Part shown: positions 15,773-25,738 of the stretch, piece after piece
Position numbering within the stretch: the stretch's first letter is position 1
Layout of the letters: each line of letters opens with the position of its first letter
NCBI GenBank assembly: GCA_963731585.1
Contig: CAVSWC010000003.1
Span: 930,001-994,000 of the forward strand
Source of the DNA: CANKHA01 sp963731585
Lineage (GTDB): Bacteria > Pseudomonadota > Alphaproteobacteria > Rhizobiales > Xanthobacteraceae
Direction of reading: 5' to 3'
Length of the DNA stretch: 64,000 nt
The notes under the pieces: model-generated
Database searches by the model: none
What the model was told of the DNA's origin: nothing
The model's input: the letters and a program-made list of their open reading frames with translations, nothing else
Made by a program: the position numbers and the translations under genes

Positions 15773-16756
15773 ATGTCGATTCCCGCGCGGGGCCACATGC
15801 CCCTCCTAGAGCTCGGGCTGGTGTTGCTGCTCGGAGTCCTGTGGGGAAGTCCTTATGCGCTGACGAAGATATCGCTGGAGACGATTCCGCCGATCACGCT
15901 GGTGGCAGCCCGTGTGTCTCTGGCAGCGGCCACGCTCTGGCTGATCGCGCTCGCACGAGGAAATGAGGTGCCAAAGGAGCGCCGCTTGGTTGGGCTCCTT
16001 TTTGTTCAGGGAATTATTACCTGTGTCGTGCCCTACACGCTGATCGCCTTCGGTCAGCAAACAGTAGAGAGCGGGCTGGCGGCGATTCTGAATTCAACGA
16101 CGCCGTTATTCGTTTGCGTCATCGGCCTGCTTTGGACGCGTCATGAGCCGGTGACATCGAGTAGAGTGCTTGGCGTGGCGATCGGGTTTAGCGGAGTCAT
16201 CGCGGTCGCCGGCGCAAGCGCGCTCCTTGGTTTCGGGCAGGATGCGATCGGCCAAGCCGCGATCATCCTCGCAACGGTTTCATCGGCGTTCAGCGTGATC
16301 CATGGCCGGCGATTCGGCGGGATGGCGCCCGAGGTTGTGGCCGCGGGAATGCTGACAGCCGCGGCGATCACGCTCGTGCCTCTCAGTCTTTTCTTTGAAT
16401 CGCCCTGGCATATATCACCCTCGGCTCCCGCCATTGTCGCCTTGCTGATCAATGCAATTGTCGCGACCGCGTTGGGTTTTGCGATATACTTCCGGCTTAT
16501 CCGCACGGTCGGCAGCCTGGCTACCGCGAGCGTGGGCTATCTCAAGCCGGCCGTTGGCGTACTCATCGGCTGCCTGATCCTCGGTGAGCCATTTACATCT
16601 GTGATGGCGCTGGGCCTGTTCGGAATTTTGCTTGGTATGGCGATCATCAACGGAAAAATAGTCTGGTCTGGGCGACCTCACGAGAAGCCGAAACCGGGAT
16701 CCAAAGAGCCGCATCCCGCAACTTCTATCACTGGCGGGACCGGCGGTATCGGCTAG
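15773..16756 (+). CDS. EamA/DMT family transporter
   Basis: About 327 residues from ATG at 15773 (MSIPARGHMPLLELGLVLLL). An in-frame TTG one codon upstream is less likely. Ten hydrophobic helices are arranged as two EamA repeats. The first repeat has LGVLWGSPYALTKISLETIP, and the second has AIVATALGFAIYFRLI and YLKPAVGVLIGCLILGEP, the typical second-repeat signature. The family exports amino acids and other metabolites across the inner membrane. The substrate cannot be read here. It is probably co-transcribed with the upstream response regulator. Confidence 0.88.
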   Translation: MSIPARGHMPLLELGLVLLLGVLWGSPYALTKISLETIPPITLVAARVSLAAATLWLIALARGNEVPKERRLVGLLFVQGIITCVVPYTLIAFGQQTVESGLAAILNSTTPLFVCVIGLLWTRHEPVTSSRVLGVAIGFSGVIAVAGASALLGFGQDAIGQAAIILATVSSAFSVIHGRRFGGMAPEVVAAGMLTAAAITLVPLSLFFESPWHISPSAPAIVALLINAIVATALGFAIYFRLIRTVGSLATASVGYLKPAVGVLIGCLILGEPFTSVMALGLFGILLGMAIINGKIVWSGRPHEKPKPGSKEPHPATSITGGTGGIG

Positions 16757-16786
16757 AACACCGTGTCCACTAACAGGAAAGCAACG

Positions 16787-17786
16787 TCACTCGATGAGTG
16801 CTTCCGCGCCTGCGAGAAGAATTTTTGGCACCGGAAGATTCAGCGCCTTGGCGGTTTTAAGGTTGATGACCAGCTCGAATTTCGTGGGAGCCTGGACTGG
16901 CAATTCGCCAGGGTTCGCTCCGCGGAGAATGCGAGCAACATACTCCGGTGCGCGTCGGAATAAATCGGTGACGTCCACGCCATAGGACATCAGCCCGCCA
17001 GCCTCGGCAAAGTAGCGGTACGGGTAAATGGCGGGAATTTTCCATCGCGCCGCGAGAGAGATGATTAGGTCGCGGTTAACCGTCGTGAAGTTGTCCGGTA
17101 CGACGATCAGCCCGACATTGGGTTCACGTGCCGAACCCTTCCATCACCTTTTCAATATCCGCGGGTAGGCGAACATCGGCGTTGATGGGTTTGACACCGA
17201 AGGAGGGTGCCGCCTCTTCAAATGCGCGCGAGTAGAACAAGCCGCCCATCGGGACGGTTTCAGGATTGAACATGATAGCGGCGCCGCGCAGATCGGGTAC
17301 AATGTCCTTGAGGATCGTGAGCAATTTTCCGGTGATACCGGAGTCCAAGTTGGTAAAACCTGTCATGTTGCCGCCTGGACGGGGAATGTTCTTGGCGAAT
17401 CCGCTGCCGACCGGATCGGCCACCACGACAAAAACATCGGGTATCGTGCTTGTGGCTTTTGCAAGTTCTCTCACGACCGGCGTGCTGTGGCCTACTATGA
17501 CGTCCGGCTTAAGCTCAATCAGCTCTTTCGCAAACGCCTGCATCCGCTGGGCATCGCCTCCCGCGAAGCGATAATCTATCGTGACGTTGCGGCCAACAGC
17601 CCATCCTTCATCCCGCAGAGCATCCTCAAAGGCCTTCGCGCGTCCTCGTGCCTCCGGGTCGTCTGCAAGACCCATCAGGAATCCAATTCTGGCAGTTCGT
17701 TTCGAAGGCTGAGCAAACGACGAGGTCGTCACCCCCAGTGTGGCGCTACCTAGAAGCGTCAGAAACTCGCGTCGCCTGAGCCCCAT
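16787..17786 (-). CDS. ABC-type substrate-binding protein, PF04392 type (one frameshift)
   Basis: Starts MGLRRREFLTLLGSATLG with a twin-arginine-like signal peptide. The N-terminal lobe has RIGFLMGLADDPEARGRAKA, VTIDYRFAGGD and DVIVGHSTPVVREL. A +1 change near 17128 is followed at once by REPNVGLIVVPDN and the C-terminal lobe (AIYPYRYFAEAGGLMSYGVD, ending AGAEALIE). Joined length is about 332 residues, normal for the family. No permease or ATPase gene is nearby. It is divergent from a hybrid histidine kinase gene 200 bases away, which suggests a role in ligand sensing. Confidence 0.85.
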
Positions 17787-17987
17787 ATCCGCCTCGCCTG
17801 CAGCAGCCCGCTAGGATCGTATCTGTCCGGGCATGGCCCCCGGACAGGGTGAACGAAATGGTTGTAATTTGATGCTGTAATGAATTGCTAAGTCAAAGTC
17901 TTTTATACATCCTTCAGACTACAGCCGGCTGCCCGGATAGCCAGAGGATAGATGCGCGCGCCGTGACAAAAATCCGTGATTATCAAG

Positions 17988-20263
17988 ATGCTTGAACGGG
18001 CGCAAAAACCGGTAACGGCGGCTTCGCGCCTGACGCGTAGCGGACTTTTTCACAAGTACGCCACTGTCCTTATCGCGGTCGTTGCCCTTTCGGTCATTTT
18101 CACAGGCATCCTGCATGCATGGGTCTCCTACCATGAACTGAAGGGACTCCTGCTCCGCATTCAAGGCGAGCAGGCTAAATCCGCGGCAAGCAAAATTGGC
18201 CAGTTCGTCGAAGAAGATCGAGGGCCAATTGGCCTGGGCAGCGCAATTGCCTGTAGCGGCCAAGACAGAGGATGAATGGCGGTTTGACGTCGCGCGTCTG
18301 TTCCGGCAAGCGCCACCGGTCACCGAAATTGCGCAGTTCGACGCCGCGGGCCTTGAACGATACCGCTCATCCCGTCAGGCCATGGACGTCATTGGAAGCA
18401 TGGCCGATTTTTCGGAAAATCCCGCGTTTATCCAGGCGCTCGCACGCAAATCCTACCACGGGCCGGTTTATTTCCTTCGGGACTCCGAGCCTTATATGAC
18501 CATAGCGGTCGCTGGGGCGCGGCCGGACCATGGCGTGATCGTCGCGCAGGTGAATCTTAAATTCATCTGGGATGTGGTCTGGCAAATTAAGGTCGGAAAG
18601 GAAGGCCAGATCTATTTGGCCGATTCCGCCGGCCGTCTCGTGGCTCATCCGGACATCAGTCTCGTGCTTCGGAAGACGGACTTGTCTGGCCTTGCGCATG
18701 TGCAGGCAGCCCGCGCCGAGCGTTCAGGCGGAGCAACCGATTATTCCAGCGTTGCAGCCGATTTGAGTGGCCGGCAGGTCCTGACCGCCTACGCTCCGAT
18801 CGAACAGCTTGATTGGTTCGTATTTGCAGAACTGCCGGTCGAGGAAGCCTTCGCGCCGCTCTATGACCGGCTATACCGTTCCGGGTTGCTGCTTCTGGCC
18901 GGTCTGATCTTGGCGGTATTCGCCGGTCTGTACTTTGCCCGGAAGATGGTCGTGCCGATCCAGACCCTGACCGCCGGCGCGATGCGGCTGGGAAGCGGCG
19001 ACCTCAATCAGCGTATTGCCATCGCAACGGGCGATGAGCTGGAAGAGCTCGGCGCTCAATTCAACAAGATGGCCGGCCAACTCCAAGACTCGTATTCGGA
19101 TCTGGAACGCAAAGTAGAGGAGCGGACACAGCAGCTTGAGATCGCCACGCAGGCCAAGTCGCGCTTTCTGGCGACCGCCAGCCATGATTTGCGCCAGCCG
19201 CTGCACGCGCTCGGTTTATTCGTCGCGCAACTTCAGTTCCGCACTCGTGCCGATGAACGAAAGAAGATCATCTCGCGGATCCAGGCATCGCTCTCGGTCA
19301 TGAACGAATTGTTCATTGCGCTGCTTGACGTCACCAAACTGGATGCCGGTATGCTCGCGCCCAAGCTTGTAGACTATCCCGTAGCGCAATTGCTGCGGAG
19401 GATTGAGACGACTTTTGCCGAGGCCGCGCGCGAAAAGGGCCTTTCGTTGTGCGTCATGGGGAGCGGAGCCTGGATCCGCAGCGACCGCATCCTGCTGGAG
19501 AGGATAATTTTCAACCTCGTATCCAATGCCATCCGTTACACCGCAACGGGACGCATCCTTGTTGGTTGCCGCAAAAGCGGAAAGCAATTGCGGATTGAAG
19601 TCTGGGATACCGGTATCGGTATTGCAGCGGATCAGCACGAGAACATCTTCGGCGAATTTTATCGGCTCAGGTCATCCGACCCTGGCCAACCCGTCGGATT
19701 TGGACTTGGCCTGGCGATCGTCGATCGTTTGAGCAAGCTGTTGGATCATTCGGTCCATGTAAGATCGGTCGTCGGCAAGGGCTCGTGCTTTTCTGTCAGC
19801 GTCAACCAGGTTGCGGCGGCGCCGGAGGCGGAGGCACCCGCCCTTGTGCCAAGACGTCACCGCGGTTTTTCCGACAAAAAACTTATCGTCGTTATAGACA
19901 ATGACCGCCTTGTGCTGGAGGGGATGAGCGGACTTATCAGAAGTTGGGGTTGTGATGTCGTTGCGGGAGAAAACGAAAGCGCAGTGCTCGGACTCGCTTG
20001 CCGAACACGCCAAACGTCCGGACATGATCATCTCGGACTATCATCTGCAGGATGGAAAAAATGGCATCGACGCGATATCACGCCTGCGCCTCGCCCTGGA
20101 CGCGCCGATCCCTGCATTTCTCATGAGCGGCGATATGGATGCAGAGCCGGTTCGTGCTGCCCGGGCGAATGGCTATTCCTTGCTGCACAAACCAGTGGAA
20201 CCGATGACGCTGCGCGCGACCCTCACTCAAATCATGCGCAAGCGGACTGCTTCTGCTCTGTAA
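17988..20263 (+). CDS. Hybrid sensor histidine kinase with periplasmic Cache-type sensor (two frameshifts)
   Basis: ATG at 17988 (MLERAQKPVTAAS), with an in-frame GTG at 17976. TM1 is LIAVVALSVIFTGIL. A periplasmic sensor of about 260 residues with Cache-like features (GQIYLADSAGRLVAHPD, APIEQLDWFVFAELPV) follows. TM2 is LLLLAGLILAVFAGLYF, then HAMP, a HisKA domain with SHDLRQPLHALGLF, and HATPase with NLVSNAIRYT, DTGIGI and GFGLGLAIV. A C-terminal receiver holds MIISDYHLQDG. +1 changes near 18230 and 19985 break the frame. Joined length is about 757 residues. It converges on a LuxR-type regulator gene that ends 5 bases away. Confidence 0.85.
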
Positions 20264-20267
20264 CGCG

Positions 20268-20945
20268 TTACCCCTCTGCTTGCGAGGGCACGCGCAGCTT
20301 CCAGCCAAGATTGCTGGCCGCCACGACAGCCTCCGTCCGATTGCTGACGTTTAACGTCTTCAGAATAGCCGTGACGTGATTTTTCACCGTGGGTTCGGCA
20401 AGCTCGAGGATCCTGCAGATCGTTTTGTTGCTCTTGCCCTGCATCATCAGACCAAGCACCTCCAACTGGCGGCCGGTCAGGCCCATATAGTGTGACGAGT
20501 CAGGGGCTTCTCCGAGCCGGTCCTTTTCGAAAGCCTTCTGCGACGTACTGCGGGTCAGAATTTCCGGCGGAACATAGATTCCGCCGGAGATCACCAGCCG
20601 CAGCGCGCTGAGGATGACATCTCCTTGCGCGGATTTCGGGATATATCCCAGGGCGCCGAGATCGAGCGCCTTTCGGACGTTGCCGGGATCGTGAACCGCC
20701 GATACCACAACCACGGCTATGGCCGGAAACCGGTCTCGCAGGTCGGCCAGAACCAAGAATCCGTCTCTGTCGGGAAGCGACAGGTCCAGCAGTATCAGAC
20801 TGACGTCCGGATGATCGGCGATGACCTGCATCGCCTTCGCTGAACTTGGCGCCTCAAGCACAATCGCGTCCCGCCGCAGCTTTCTCAACATGCCGTGCAT
20901 GGCTTGGCGGATCAAAACGTGATCGTCGACCACAAGAATTTTCAT
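20268..20945 (-). CDS. NarL/FixJ-type response regulator
   Basis: 225 residues. An N-terminal receiver (KILVVDDHVLIRQAM, phospho-acceptor in LILLDLSLPDRDG, lysine in GYIPKSA) is followed by a LuxR-type helix-turn-helix (LTGRQLEVLGLMMQGKSNKT, EPTVKNHVTAILKTL). The receiver residues are intact. The gene converges on the hybrid kinase gene, with only 4 bases between the two stops, so it is the likely partner regulator of that kinase. Target genes are unknown. Confidence 0.92.
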   Translation of the reverse strand: MKILVVDDHVLIRQAMHGMLRKLRRDAIVLEAPSSAKAMQVIADHPDVSLILLDLSLPDRDGFLVLADLRDRFPAIAVVVVSAVHDPGNVRKALDLGALGYIPKSAQGDVILSALRLVISGGIYVPPEILTRSTSQKAFEKDRLGEAPDSSHYMGLTGRQLEVLGLMMQGKSNKTICRILELAEPTVKNHVTAILKTLNVSNRTEAVVAASNLGWKLRVPSQAEG

Positions 20946-21074
20946 CGGCTAGCACCTCTTCCGCAACTTTACTGGATTTCCGCCAATCATGCACGGTGTA
21001 AGGGTGCGCGGCTGGCCCTCAGTCGCTGCGCCCGAAAGTGCCTGACTTCAAGATCACCAGCCGAGGCTTTTCTC

Positions 21075-21091
21075 CGAAGTGGTGCACTTCG
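21075..21091. other. Short perfect inverted repeat
   Basis: CGAAGTG (21075-21081) and CACTTCG (21085-21091) are separated by GTG. It lies in the 206-base gap between the start of the LuxR-type regulator and the end of the upstream Bug gene, both on the minus strand. It could be an operator for the regulator gene or a weak transcript-end hairpin of the Bug operon. No T run follows. Confidence 0.3.
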
Positions 21092-21151
21092 AATTTGAAT
21101 CCACCTCCCCACCTTTCGCGGGGATGAGCGGAAACCTGACCTTCATCACTT

Positions 21152-22177
21152 TTAGCGCGGCGTCAGCGCGGCCTTCAGTATGTCCTTGGCGCTCTGCGGC
21201 GCGCTCAACACGCGCTTGATCAGGGTATCCATCTCTTCCCAGTGGATCGGATGGATTTCCTTTTGCGTCTTCACCGCGTCGGCGAGGAATTCCGGATCCT
21301 TCATCGTCGCGTCGAACGCGGCACGCAACGCCTTGACCCGGTCGGCTGGCACGTCGGGCGAGGTCAGGAACGGCCGCCCGAGTTCGCCGGTGATGGTGAC
21401 GAGCTCGAATACCGAGCGCGCCGTCTCGTTGGGCGCCAGATCGACCATCAAGGGCACGTCCGGCAGATCGGGATGCTTGAACAGGCTCATCTGCATGAGC
21501 GGGACGATCTTCTTGTCTCGCACCCAGTCCGGCTTGCGGGTCTTCCAGTCGCTCCACGGGTTTGATCCGCGGCCTTCGACTTCGCCGCGTTCGAGCGCGA
21601 GCGTGATCGGCGTGCCGCCCGGATAGCCGGTGACGATCTTGAATTTCGTTCCCAGCAGTTCGTTGGCGAGTTTTGGATAGAGATAGTTCATTCCGGTCGG
21701 GCTGGTGGCGCCGATGATGACTTCCTTCTTCTTGGCGTCTTCCATCGTCTTGACGCCGGTCGTATGCCATACGACGAGCGTTTCATCCGGGCGCACCGGG
21801 CTGCCGATCCAGTTGAAGCGCGCGGCATCGTATTGGATTCCGCTTTCGCCCAACGCCTGACCGAGTGGAACGCTCTGCTGTAGGATGGCGACGACCGTGC
21901 CGTCTTTGGGCGCCGCGTTGTAGAGGTAGTTGGCGGCGACGCGGCCGGAAGCCCCCAGCATGTTCTCCGGCACGATCGTGGGATTGCCGGGAATGTGCTT
22001 GCCGAGATGCCGGGCAACCAGGCGGCCGTCCGAATCGTAGGTGCCGCCCGACTCCCCGGAGATGATCAGCCGGATGCTCTTGCCCTTGTAGAAATCCGCC
22101 ACCGGATCGGCATTCGTCATGCCGGGCGCCGCGGCAAGCAGCAGAGCGGCGGCTAGACATTTGACCAAATGTTTCAT
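21152..22177 (-). CDS. Bug-family (TTT) substrate-binding protein 1
   Basis: 341 residues from ATG at 22177 (MKHLVKCLAAALLLAAAPGM) with a signal peptide cut after the TNA-D region. Family signs are FYKGKSIRLIISGESGGTYD, RHLGKHIPGNPTIVPENM and YNAAPKDGTVV in the first lobe, then LLGTKFKIVTGYPGG and LALERGEVEGRG. Bug proteins capture carboxylates in the periplasm for TctA/TctB-type transporters, and none is encoded nearby. The cupin gene 7 bases upstream on the same strand is probably transcribed with it, which suggests a shared substrate or product. Confidence 0.9.
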   Translation of the reverse strand: MKHLVKCLAAALLLAAAPGMTNADPVADFYKGKSIRLIISGESGGTYDSDGRLVARHLGKHIPGNPTIVPENMLGASGRVAANYLYNAAPKDGTVVAILQQSVPLGQALGESGIQYDAARFNWIGSPVRPDETLVVWHTTGVKTMEDAKKKEVIIGATSPTGMNYLYPKLANELLGTKFKIVTGYPGGTPITLALERGEVEGRGSNPWSDWKTRKPDWVRDKKIVPLMQMSLFKHPDLPDVPLMVDLAPNETARSVFELVTITGELGRPFLTSPDVPADRVKALRAAFDATMKDPEFLADAVKTQKEIHPIHWEEMDTLIKRVLSAPQSAKDILKAALTPR

Positions 22178-22184
22178 GCTGGCC

Positions 22185-23294
22185 TCACTTTGGCTCTGGA
22201 GATTTCGCGTCATAGCCATTGCGTTTGCATTCATCCACGTAAGTCTGCCAGATACGGGTCCGGAGACCTTCCTCCAGATCCTTGTAGTGAATGAGCTTGC
22301 CGCCCTCCGACACATGCTTATGCGATTTGTCGTAGAGATGGTTGAGCGGATGTTTTCGGCTGCGCAGCTTGATAGCGAGCTGGAAGGCGAGCGGATCCGT
22401 GCCGAAATGCCCGTGCCACCACATATTCGGCGGCACCACCACGCCGATGTCATCGACCGGCCAGTCGTAACGTACTTCCGGGCCGCCTTCCTGCCACATC
22501 AGGCTGTAGCCCCTGCTGTCACCCATCGTGAATACGAAGGCGGACGGACCGTGACGATGCGGATTAAAAAAGCGCAGACCGGGATGCTCGGCGAAGTGCA
22601 CGGAAATAACGCTGCCGGCCAATTCGAAATAAGCCGTCGCGTTGCCGGCGCCCTTTTCTTTGAAGCTTGAACGCTGCACGTTGTAGACGTCCGGCACGAA
22701 AGTTGTTTCGTACAGGTTCACCGCGGTTTTTTCGTGCTTGGCGTCGGGCTTGTAGAGGATGGAGTCCGATGCGTTGAGCTGGTCGCCGATGCGGTCGAAC
22801 TGCCAGTCGCACCCGCCGAAGACGAATTTGGCGTCGCGGAACAGGTTGTAGACGATCGGGATGGTGTTGACGCTGACGAACCGTACCGGCTCTTTGCCGG
22901 AGGTGTTGTGCAGCTGATAATTGTGATTGAGCGGAATGGCAAACAGGCTGTTCGGCCCCCATTCGAACGACATCGGCCCTTTTGCGCTATCAACGGTGGC
23001 AGTGCCGCGGCCGCTCATGACGAAGATGACTTCGTCGCAGAGTTGACGGGCCGGTACGCTGGATGCGCCAGGGGCCAGCTCGGCCACATACATGCCGGCC
23101 AGCGACTCCGCTCCGATCATGTCGTAGAAAACCGCGGAAATGCCGCGATCTTTCCACGGCTTCACGGCCACCTTGCGCAGATTTCCGGCGGCATAGCCGC
23201 GATGCAGTTCGAGACCGAGATCGTCTTCCACCCATTTCTCGTAGGCCGTGCGGCCATCCCACGGAACGCCCTCAAATGTTTTTGTTGTCGCCAT
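22185..23294 (-). CDS. Double-cupin protein
   Basis: 369 residues, MATTKTFEGVPWDGRTAYEK, with no signal peptide. Cupin 1 spans about residues 65-150 (GMYVAELAPGASSVPARQL, VMSGRGTATVD) and lacks the usual HxH pair. Cupin 2 spans about residues 225-320 and has HRHGPSAFVF and WWHGHF, so a metal site is likely only there. The arrangement resembles gentisate dioxygenase-like bicupins, but the substrate is not clear. It is the first gene of a probable two-gene operon with the Bug protein downstream. Confidence 0.8.
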   Translation of the reverse strand: MATTKTFEGVPWDGRTAYEKWVEDDLGLELHRGYAAGNLRKVAVKPWKDRGISAVFYDMIGAESLAGMYVAELAPGASSVPARQLCDEVIFVMSGRGTATVDSAKGPMSFEWGPNSLFAIPLNHNYQLHNTSGKEPVRFVSVNTIPIVYNLFRDAKFVFGGCDWQFDRIGDQLNASDSILYKPDAKHEKTAVNLYETTFVPDVYNVQRSSFKEKGAGNATAYFELAGSVISVHFAEHPGLRFFNPHRHGPSAFVFTMGDSRGYSLMWQEGGPEVRYDWPVDDIGVVVPPNMWWHGHFGTDPLAFQLAIKLRSRKHPLNHLYDKSHKHVSEGGKLIHYKDLEEGLRTRIWQTYVDECKRNGYDAKSPEPK

Positions 23295-23426
23295 CGTCTG
23301 CCCTTCAACTTCCTTATTTTTAGATCTCCGCGCGCGTCGGCGCTGGACAACCCTCGCAAACTTTGAGACGCTTACCAGAACGCGAAATCAATGTCGCTAA
23401 ATAAAATGCAAGCGGCTCGAAGGGAG

Positions 23427-24491
23427 ATGGAAATGATCGGGTATCTTCGCGCGCTCGGCCTGTCGCTGGCGCTGGTCATGGCCGCCGGCAACGACGCGTT
23501 CGCCAACGAGCCGGTTTCCTTCAAAGGCAAGACCGTCACGATGATCATCGGATTTGCAGCGGGCGGGGGCACTGATCTCGCTGGTCGCGCGATCGCGGCG
23601 TATCTCGGAAAATACCTGCCCGGCGAGCCCAACGTCATCGTTCAGAACGTGCCGGGTGCCGAGGGCATGACGGCGATGAACTACTTCGCCAACGTCGCGA
23701 AGCCCGACGGCCTGACGCTCACCATGGGATCGGGTTCGGTTGCCGATCCGATCAACTTCCGCAAACCCCAGGCAAAATACGATCCGAGCAAATTCATTTT
23801 TGTCGGGGGAACCGGCCGCGGCGGAACGCTGACGATCATCAACAAGGAGCACGAAGCAAATCTGTACGACCGCACAAAGCTCCCCGTGATCATGGGCTCC
23901 CCGGGAGGCGCGCCGCGTTCCGGTGTGCTGGTCACCGCCTGGGGCATCGAATTCCTCGGCTGGAACGCCAAATGGGTGGTCGGCTACAAGGGCACCCCCG
24001 ATCTTTTCACCGCGCTCGAGCGCGGTGAAATAGAGATGGCGGCGACCTCCAGTACGCACCAGGTCGAGAAGCTGCTGCAAACCGGAAAGTTCAAGATCCT
24101 CACGCAGTCCGGCATGATCAGGAATGGCGAATTGCTGCCGCGTTCCGATTTCCCCGACGCGCCGATGCTGAAGAAAATGCTAGACGGGAAAATCAGCGAC
24201 CCGATTGCGCGCAAGAGCTATGAATACTGGGCGAGCCTGGAATCCAAGGACAAATGGCTGGCCTTACCGCCCGGGACGCCGGCGGGCATCGTGAAGGTTT
24301 ACCGCGAGGCCTTCCTGAAGGTGCTGGACGATCCCGAGTTCGTCGCGCGCGCCAAATTGCTGTCTGACGATTTCACGCCGACCTTCTGGCAGGATCTGCA
24401 GTCCTGGATCCAGACGATGGCCGACACGCCGGATGAATCGATTAGGTTCATTTCGCACATGCTGCGCCGACAGGGCATCATGGTGGAATGA
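23427..24491 (+). CDS. Bug-family (TTT) substrate-binding protein 2
   Basis: 354 residues if started at ATG 23427 (MEMIGYLRALGLSLALVMAA), or two residues shorter from ATG 23433, which has GGGAG upstream. A signal peptide ends near AFAN-E. Typical segments are GKTVTMIIGFAAGGGTDLAG, GKYLPGEPNVIVQNVPGAEG and KPDGLTLTMGSGS. The second lobe differs from the other Bug proteins here (LVTAWGIEFLGWNAKWVVGY, ISHMLRRQGIMVE) and has a longer C-terminus, so a distinct ligand is likely. Divergent from the cupin-Bug operon. Confidence 0.88.
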   Translation: MEMIGYLRALGLSLALVMAAGNDAFANEPVSFKGKTVTMIIGFAAGGGTDLAGRAIAAYLGKYLPGEPNVIVQNVPGAEGMTAMNYFANVAKPDGLTLTMGSGSVADPINFRKPQAKYDPSKFIFVGGTGRGGTLTIINKEHEANLYDRTKLPVIMGSPGGAPRSGVLVTAWGIEFLGWNAKWVVGYKGTPDLFTALERGEIEMAATSSTHQVEKLLQTGKFKILTQSGMIRNGELLPRSDFPDAPMLKKMLDGKISDPIARKSYEYWASLESKDKWLALPPGTPAGIVKVYREAFLKVLDDPEFVARAKLLSDDFTPTFWQDLQSWIQTMADTPDESIRFISHMLRRQGIMVE

Positions 24492-24652
24492 TCCGTCGAG
24501 CGAGCTGCTTTTCAGCTTTTAAAAAGCACGCGGGACGGCCGATAAGAGGTCGTCCTGCGTCAGCGCGTTGCTTGACACTCCTTGGTACGGTTGGCACGGT
24601 TCGCCAAATGATCCCGCGTAAAAAGACGCGGAGCATCGGGAGGACACATTTT

Positions 24653-25738
24653 ATGGGCATTCTGGCAAACTTGATGCGTGGCGTCGGCGTCGTCCTGTTC
24701 GGAACTGTCGCCCTGTCCGGAATTGCCGCGGCGCAGGCCGATTTTTACAAGGGCAAGACGATCGAGCTGATTATCAGCACCGGCGTCGGCGGCGGGCTCG
24801 ACGCCAACGCCCGCATGGTGGCACGCCATCTTTCCAAGCACATTCCCGGCAATCCGACGATCATAGCCAAGAACATGCCGGGCGCCGGCCATGTGCGCGC
24901 GGCCAATTACATTTACAACCAGGCGCCGAAAGACGGCACCACCATCGGCACGCTGATCCCCGCCTTTATCATGGCGCAGGTGCTCAACCGCACCGATGCC
25001 ATTCAGTTCGACGCGGCCAAGATGCAGTGGCTCGCTTCCACTTCGGCCAGCAATTCAACCGTCTATGTCTGGAAGACAACGGGCGTCAACACGATCGAGG
25101 ATGCCAAGAAGAAACAGGTCCTGATGGGCGGCACCGGCGCCGGCTCCTACACCACGCTGTATCCGATCATTATGAACCATGTGCTCGGGACCCAGTTCAA
25201 GATCGTCTCCGGCTACACCAGCACCTCTGAAATTGGCCTCGCGATGGAGCGCGGCGAGGTGCAGGGCCGCGCCGGAAACAATTTCAACAGCCTCAAGTCC
25301 GAGAATCCCGAGTTGCTCAAGGAAGGAAAGATCGCAATCCTGGCGCAGGTCGGGCTCGAGCGCGATCCGGAATTCAGCTCGGTGCCGCTGTTGATTGACT
25401 TGGCGAAAAACGACGAAGAGCGCCAGATTCTTAGACTGTTTTCCGCCGATGTGGTGATCGGACGGCCTTTCCTTACGGGTCCGGGGGTGCCGGCCGACCG
25501 GGTCGCGATCCTGCGCAAGGCCTTTGTCGACCTGACCAAGAATCCGGACTTTCTGAAGGAAGCTGCCCAGGCAAATATCGATGTGGAGCTGGTCGAAGGC
25601 GAGAAAGTTCAAAAGATCGTCGAGGAGCTTGTTGGAACTCCGCCGGATATCGTGGAGAAGGCAAAACTCGCGATGGAGCCGAAAAATATGGTCGAGAAGC
25701 CGAAGGCCGAGGGCGATAAAGGCAGCAAGGGCAAGTGA
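24653..25738 (+). CDS. Bug-family (TTT) substrate-binding protein 3
   Basis: 361 residues from ATG at 24653 with GGGAGGA upstream. The signal peptide ends at IAAAQA. Family segments are DFYKGKTIELIISTGVGGG, HIPGNPTIIAKNMPGAGHV, YNQAPKDGTTIG, LGTQFKIVSGYTSTSEIGLA and MERGEVQGRAG. The C-terminus carries an added Lys/Glu-rich tail (MVEKPKAEGDKGSKGK) not seen in the other copies. Its TGA overlaps the GTG start of the next gene (GTGA), which implies translational coupling with the decarboxylase-like protein. Confidence 0.9.
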   Translation: MGILANLMRGVGVVLFGTVALSGIAAAQADFYKGKTIELIISTGVGGGLDANARMVARHLSKHIPGNPTIIAKNMPGAGHVRAANYIYNQAPKDGTTIGTLIPAFIMAQVLNRTDAIQFDAAKMQWLASTSASNSTVYVWKTTGVNTIEDAKKKQVLMGGTGAGSYTTLYPIIMNHVLGTQFKIVSGYTSTSEIGLAMERGEVQGRAGNNFNSLKSENPELLKEGKIAILAQVGLERDPEFSSVPLLIDLAKNDEERQILRLFSADVVIGRPFLTGPGVPADRVAILRKAFVDLTKNPDFLKEAAQANIDVELVEGEKVQKIVEELVGTPPDIVEKAKLAMEPKNMVEKPKAEGDKGSKGK

